Source: Moniliophthora roreri
Taxonomy: Eukaryota > Basidiomycota > Agaricomycetes > Agaricales > Marasmiaceae
Length of the DNA stretch: 64,000 bases
Direction: 5' to 3'
Assembly: GCA_001466705.2 (NCBI GenBank)
Contig: LATX02000211.1
Location: 1,798,001-1,862,000, forward strand
The notes beneath the pieces are model-generated. The model had not been told where the DNA came from and made no database searches. It saw nothing but the letters and a program-made list of their open reading frames with translations. This document shows, piece by piece, positions 58,655 through 64,000 of the stretch (the first letter of the stretch is position 1; each line of letters begins with the position of its first letter). Position numbers and translations under genes: made by a program.

Positions 58655-61600
58655 GCTCAGAGACAGCCAGAGGGTGTATGTGCGCTGCATGGACATTCGC
58701 TTTGGCTTATTTATCTACTGTGGATACTCTGTTCCTTTTTCATAATCACAATTCGAATGGTTTGAGACTATACATTCTTTTCTTGATATCAAGAATCAGC
58801 TGGACTACAATCACCACGACGGAGTTTGAGGTTAGTCTGAATTGTCCGAATGCTCTGGTTTCTGCTATGATGAATTTCGTTCCGCATTATTTAGGTGCCT
58901 CGAGTCGATGGAACAGAAAAGATACTACATCTCACACGTCTAACACCCCAATACACCACTGACTCCATTATCCCAAGCCCTATTAATAGTCCAGCTATAC
59001 TCTGGTTCTCGAAATGTCAAGCGAACCGTGGTCAGCGTAGCCTGAGATGTGACCGTACTTGTCGGCGGCGAACCGCCCCGCCACCCGCCCCCGCCCACTC
59101 TCTGCCATTTGAATTGCGTGGTCCGCAATCTCTAAAGCGACAGGGAATGAGACATGGAGGACCATGGGAGGATTGGGAATTTCGGATGCTAGGAAGACAG
59201 GCGTTGACTGGGGACCTTGAAATCTCGTACCGGTTACTTTTATTTCGCCTTGCAGTAATAATACATGAAGCGTTGTCCCAAGCTCTGCTCTTGATTGTTA
59301 AATTTCTCCATGACAGGAGATCTGCCAGATGTCATCTGTGGCTACATATTACGATCATCAAGGAAAGAAACTTGAGCAATTGTGCAATGGTGGTGGAAAG
59401 AATTCGACGCGCCGGCAGGAACCGCGGGAGTTCACACATATATTCGGGCGGCGAAAGTGACATTGCTACCTAGCTACGAACTACCCAGCGCTGCAGCCTA
59501 ACCGCAAAACCCTGACAGCGTGAGCGCAGGCCCTCGACCGCACTTCCTAACCTATCTCGCGTCGCAGGCTGGAAAAATGGGCAGACCACACGATCGAGTC
59601 GGAGTAGGAAAATCAAGCAACTCGCGCGCTCCCACGCAGGCCGGTTTCAAACTCTCCATTTGCTCTCCATCATCACTGTCCCTAGAGCTGCTGATTCTGT
59701 CATGGTAAGTTACAATCATAGGACATATACTGCAATTTCTCCTGCACAGGCACTGATCTTATTCTGATTACAGGCCTTTTTCTGTTCTTCCTCAATGTCC
59801 AAACTCGGCGCCATATCCCCAGTTTATCTTCCCTTGAACAAGACCCGGAGAACTCAGTAAACGGAGACACCCAAATTCTCCTCGTCGGAACGGTCGATTC
59901 CTCAAACTTGAGACCCACGACTACGTTGTCGACGTTGTAAAGCCTTAAATGCTAGATCTGCCTTCGGGATTGAATATCGGGAATTTCTTCACGCCTTTTT
60001 GGCTAAAAATGAATAACATGGGGAAAAGGTGCGGTATCCATTTGTCTTTCTTGACCTTAAGAGTGAACGTTAGCTACCTCTTAGTGCATCGCCGCGAACA
60101 CGTTGAAATGGAAACGAATCATGGTGTTAAATTTCGCGAAAAGGTTTCATCTACTGTCAATGACTAGTCCAGGTACGCTCTGTTCATGATAGATGATAGA
60201 TTCGGGACGCTCATACTCACACTCCATGATAGTCATCTTCATTTCAAGCCTTGAATACATCGACGAACACAGCTCCTCCTCCAAAACAAGATCCTGCAGA
60301 GAACGCGTTCATCCAGCGCGCCTTGGCTTTGTCGCACCGTATTCGATGGAACGACCCTTTCCGATTCGGACCACCTCCAAGATCTTGTTCACCAGGACCT
60401 CTTTGATGATGACACTAAGTGCACCCGTCGATGCTCCGAATTTCCCGGAAAGATGTTCTGTCATTGTAGCTGCAGATTGTTGATCCGTAATTTGGAATCT
60501 GTTGCCCGGAAGTAATCATCTTATTCCTGTTGAAGGTGAAGCTCAAGCGCGATTCGAGCGAGATCGTGGTACTCATGTCTGACGCCAGCTTGATCGAATT
60601 TGGAAACACGGCAAGTTTGCTCCTTTACGGGTATATTGGGTCAACTTCTGAAAGACCTCCAGGTATTCTCTTGCTACCTCACCATTGCTCGTTGATTTCG
60701 GCTTAATTGATTCTTGGCATCGCGACCTATCTGGAGCCGTTATCTGCAAATTGGGCCGTCACCGTTTCAACTTGCACTTATTGTTGGAAATCCTAGTTCA
60801 GACGGACAGAACTCCCCGCGATATGATGAAACTCGCTGCTCTTCAGTTCCGTTATGACAAACTAGAGACGAAAGTAGGTAATGAGCTGCGACCTCAGGCA
60901 GAAATGGCCGGGGAAATGCTTTGTTACAGCTCTCCAGGAAGGATATTTGGCGAACTGGCATGACACAATGCGTCGGAGTCTGCCTTTGCCGAGCCATGCA
61001 CTGTAGTCCGGTAGTACTGTGCACCAACTATGCACTCTACTTCTTCATTTGGTATCACTAATCCGTGTCCCGAACCGCCAAGAGGGCGCAGTGTGCTTTC
61101 ACCGGCTCGTCTTGGCTACTATGATTCCGCAATTAGCGCTATATCACCAGCTATTCCCACACATTTCCCGCATTCAGGGACCCTATCAACGGGTAGATCA
61201 GGGAGAATAGCCTCAGTGTGTAGGCATCAAATTCAATTGTTGAAGGCTGTAGGGCCGTAGCTTTAGGACCATTTCCATCCAGTCGAGAGGTAGCGCAATT
61301 AAGTGCCGTGACAAGGATACCTCATGTGAGTGGAGTTACCATCGCGAGTGGGATATCTGTCAGTTCTGCATCGAGTATGTGCTCTTTCCTCTCGTTGCCA
61401 CCGCCGGTAATTAGCTCAACCATTCTGTTTCTCCAGTTTTGACTCTCTCAGGTACGCCTAGACTTACTTTGTTGGGACTCGACGCTCATTATGGTGGCAC
61501 TGCGGGAAAGCGCGGATGCCATAACCCGTTGCAGTAGATATGACTAGCAACTGCATTCTTTGCTTTTTTGAGCACTCCAACTTAGATGTATCTTCCCGCT

Positions 61601-61685
61601 CTGTTCGGCCAGCAGATCGGTACATACCACGCCGGTGGGTCCCTTGGGTAAAGTTTCATTCTTAGATATCTACAGGAATCCATGG
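58655..61685. other. Spacer upstream of DyP-D with duplicated relics
   Basis: Holds the second copy of the 54.7-55.0 kb fragment (59,180-59,430) and a block (60,190-60,480) resembling the relics upstream of A and B. One frame of the latter reads 'ENAFIQRALALSHRIRW', so this copy may be the least decayed. No intact gene or RNA is seen. Confidence 0.45.
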
Positions 61686-61692
61686 TATAAAA
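61686..61692 (+). promoter_or_regulatory. TATA box of DyP-D
   Basis: TATAAAA 88 bp before the ATG. Confidence 0.7.
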
Positions 61693-61773
61693 GGTTGAGC
61701 TTGCCTTCCAAGTTGCAGCATTCTCAGCCGTCACTTCTGCATTCGCTTCTCTCCCTGTAGCCAATCCTTTAGA

Positions 61774-63928
61774 ATGAGGCTGACTGCAATCTCTGTATTC
61801 GTTGCGCTCGTTCTCCAGTGCGGCTTTGCTACAGCTGCAGCTAGTCAAGTCAAACCCAGGAGAGTATCACCTCTTTTGATCAGTAAGTCTTGCATGAACA
61901 ACTATCGAGGATGACACTTACCTGTGGCTAGACCCCGATGCTCAACCCGATTTGCCCAGCGCTAGCGAAGCCAGAGCGGCATCTCAAGCTGTGGGCCTCA
62001 ATCTGGACGATATCCAAGGCGACATCCTGTAAGTTCAGATCAAAGCGCTTTATATCTCGTAAACTTCAATCTTAAATGCACCTCTTAGTATTGGCATGAA
62101 GAAGAAGAAAGAACTGTTCTTCTTTTTTGGAATCCAGGATGCTGCGACGTTCAAAGCGAAACTTGCATCTGACATCCACGGCCTCATCACTCCCACTACA
62201 CAGTTGCTCGACACGGCGTTACAGCCTACCACTGCTACCAACATTGCATTCTCGCAAACAGGGCTTAATGCACTGGGCATCAACGACCCCTTAAATGACG
62301 ATCTATTCAATGCAGGACAACTCGATGGTTTCAAGAACCTCGGAGATCCTGGAACAGGCAACTGGGTCCAGGGTTTTGTGGGAACGAGCATTCATGGCGT
62401 ATTCTTGATTGCGTCGGATACCCAGGCCAATGTCGATGCGGGGCTGACCAACATCCAGAATATCCTCGGGAACTCCATTGTCGAGATTCATCGCTTGCAA
62501 GGTGCTTCTCGTCCTGGAAATGAGGAAGGACATGAACGTATGTCCGATTTTGTGTTGTAAATGTCTTGGTGCCAGCACTGACGCACTGTGTGCTAGACTT
62601 TGGGTTTATGGATGGTATTGGTCAACCCGCCATCAGAGGATTCGTGAGAGGGCCTCTTCCAGGACAGGGAATAGTTGATCCAGGCGTGATCCTTACCGGC
62701 GAGGAGGGTGATCTCCAGGCCACTAGTCGGCCACCCTGGGCCAAGGGGGGCTCTTTCCTTGCCTTCCGCCAGCTCAAGCAGCGTGTTCCTGAGTTCCATA
62801 AATTCCTCGCTGACAACGCCCTTTCCGTGCCCGGCTTGACTCAACAAGAAAACATTGATTTATTGGGTGCTAGGATGGTTGGAAGGTGGAAGAGTGTAAG
62901 TTTCACTCCCTTTTCTCCGATCTATTCACCGATTCTTTGTTCAAGGGCGCTCCTGTTGACCTCAGACCACTTCGTGACGATCCAGATCTTGCCGCTGACC
63001 CTCAGAGAAATAACTTGTTCACCTATGATCATACCGATATCGACCCCGGATTTGACATCAATACCAACCAAACATTTTGTCCATTCTCCGCTCACACCAG
63101 GAAAACAAGGCCCAGGCTCGATCTAGGTACAAATGAGTTCGCTCCCATTATGCGGGCTGGTATACCTTATGGTCCCGAAGGTAGGTTCCGCTCCCAAGAA
63201 ATTAACCGTTGAAGACTGATGGCTTCGTCAGTCACTGAAGCAGAGGGATCTGCGCAAGCATCCAGTGACTCACCTGAGCTTGAGCGAGGGCTTGCATTCG
63301 GTATGTTTTTATTACTGCCTATGATATGTGGTTGGTCACTGATTGCTATTTTTTTACTAAGTTTCCTATCAGTCGGACATCGGTAGAGGGTTCGCGTTCA
63401 TTCAACAAACCTGGGCCAACAATCCAGGGTGTGTCTTTATAATAATGCCATATATACTGCTATACTCACCCACAATTCGACCGGTTCAGCTTCCTCCGTG
63501 GTGAGTCTGACTTCTGTTACTGATGAAATTTAATACTTATTGCGATTTGTTCTCTAGGAACGTAAGTATTGCTGTATTTGCATAAGATATCCCGCTCATT
63601 GTCATTTCAACCATGTACTTTTGATTTACAGAGTAAGTCCCTGTTAGCTGTCTTCGCGAGTATGGAGCTGACGGATGAATGCCAGGGCGAGGACCCAATC
63701 ATTGGTTCTGCAAACAACGGCAATCCCCCCGGAGATGCACCTCGTAGCGTTACTGGCTTGAATCCCCTTAACTTCACGATGGCTATAGTAGTTCATCCCG
63801 GTAAGAATATTTTTCACTTGCACCGATGGTAAACTGACAAGGCACCGTCAGACTTTGTTATCTCTCGTGGAGGAGAATACTTCTTCTCACCTCCGATCTC
63901 TGCGCTGCTCACCACTTTGTCCCAATGA
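61774..63928 (+). CDS. DyP-type haem peroxidase D, secreted
   Basis: Exons 61,774-61,882, 61,932-62,028, 62,089-62,537, 62,597-62,895, 62,946-63,180, 63,232-63,300, 63,362-63,428, 63,490-63,500, 63,558-63,561, 63,632 (one base), 63,686-63,800 and 63,852-63,928. They total 1,533 nt, 510 aa. Signal peptide MRLTAISVFVALVLQCGF. Asp (FMDG), His (AHTRKTRPR) and Arg (IMRAGIPYGPE) are conserved. The 3' half, introns included, is nearly identical to C while the 5' half is not. Near the C-terminus it reads 'NFTMAIVVHP' where the others have 'NFQRPIV', a local cluster of changes. Confidence 0.9.
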
Positions 63929-64000
63929 GTTCAGAAACAGCTCGAGGGTGTACGTGCGCTGCATGGACAATCGTTCTAGCTTATTTACCTGCTGTGGATA

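Overview
The window reads as a basidiomycete fungus, most likely an Agaricomycete (wood- or litter-decay type). Almost every gene is broken by GT-AG introns of about 50-70 nt. There are secreted DyP-type peroxidases, an Agaricomycete-style F-box protein, a microsomal cytochrome P450, and a Tf1/sushi-type chromovirus. Gene models below were spliced by hand; for each gene called intact the summed exon length is divisible by three.

Region 1 (1-20,470) is a decayed, repeat-rich compartment with very few CpGs. A 2,836-bp segment occurs twice head to tail with a single 'n' at the join (3,130), which looks like two overlapping contigs that were not merged. A cytochrome P450 pseudogene (minus strand, 8,147-19,180) is stretched over 11 kb. 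One of its introns holds an antisense Ty3/gypsy chromovirus (9,510-16,637, 394-bp LTRs, TSD CTACC), and another holds a TIR element (17,236-18,850). A second TIR element with a tRNA-like block lies at 6,387-7,302. Inside the retroelement the premature stops are almost all TGA, and the LTR differences are all transitions, as expected from CpG/CpA-directed C-to-T mutation. The retroelement has a 12-nt self-primer match and an extra 3' ORF with zinc knuckles.

Region 2 (20,471-34,000) is ordinary gene-bearing DNA: a Q/M-rich SS18-like coactivator, a small SH3 protein, an NmrA-like NAD(P)-binding protein (convergent with the SH3 gene), an F-box protein, and a type I membrane protein with two beta-rich ectodomain segments.

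Region 3 (34,000-64,000) is dominated by four paralogous secreted dye-decolorizing peroxidase genes (A-D at 37,621, 42,626, 56,517 and 61,774), all on the plus strand with TATA boxes 88-97 bp before the ATG and with duplicated, decayed upstream blocks. Between B and C lies a housekeeping island: a small cysteine-rich secreted protein, ribosomal protein eS25 (minus) divergent from glucosidase II beta (plus), and a conserved-looking protein of unknown function. The DyP genes carry extreme microexons: 11+4+4 nt in A, 20+4+4 nt in B, and apparently 11+4+1 nt in C and D, including a candidate single-nucleotide exon.
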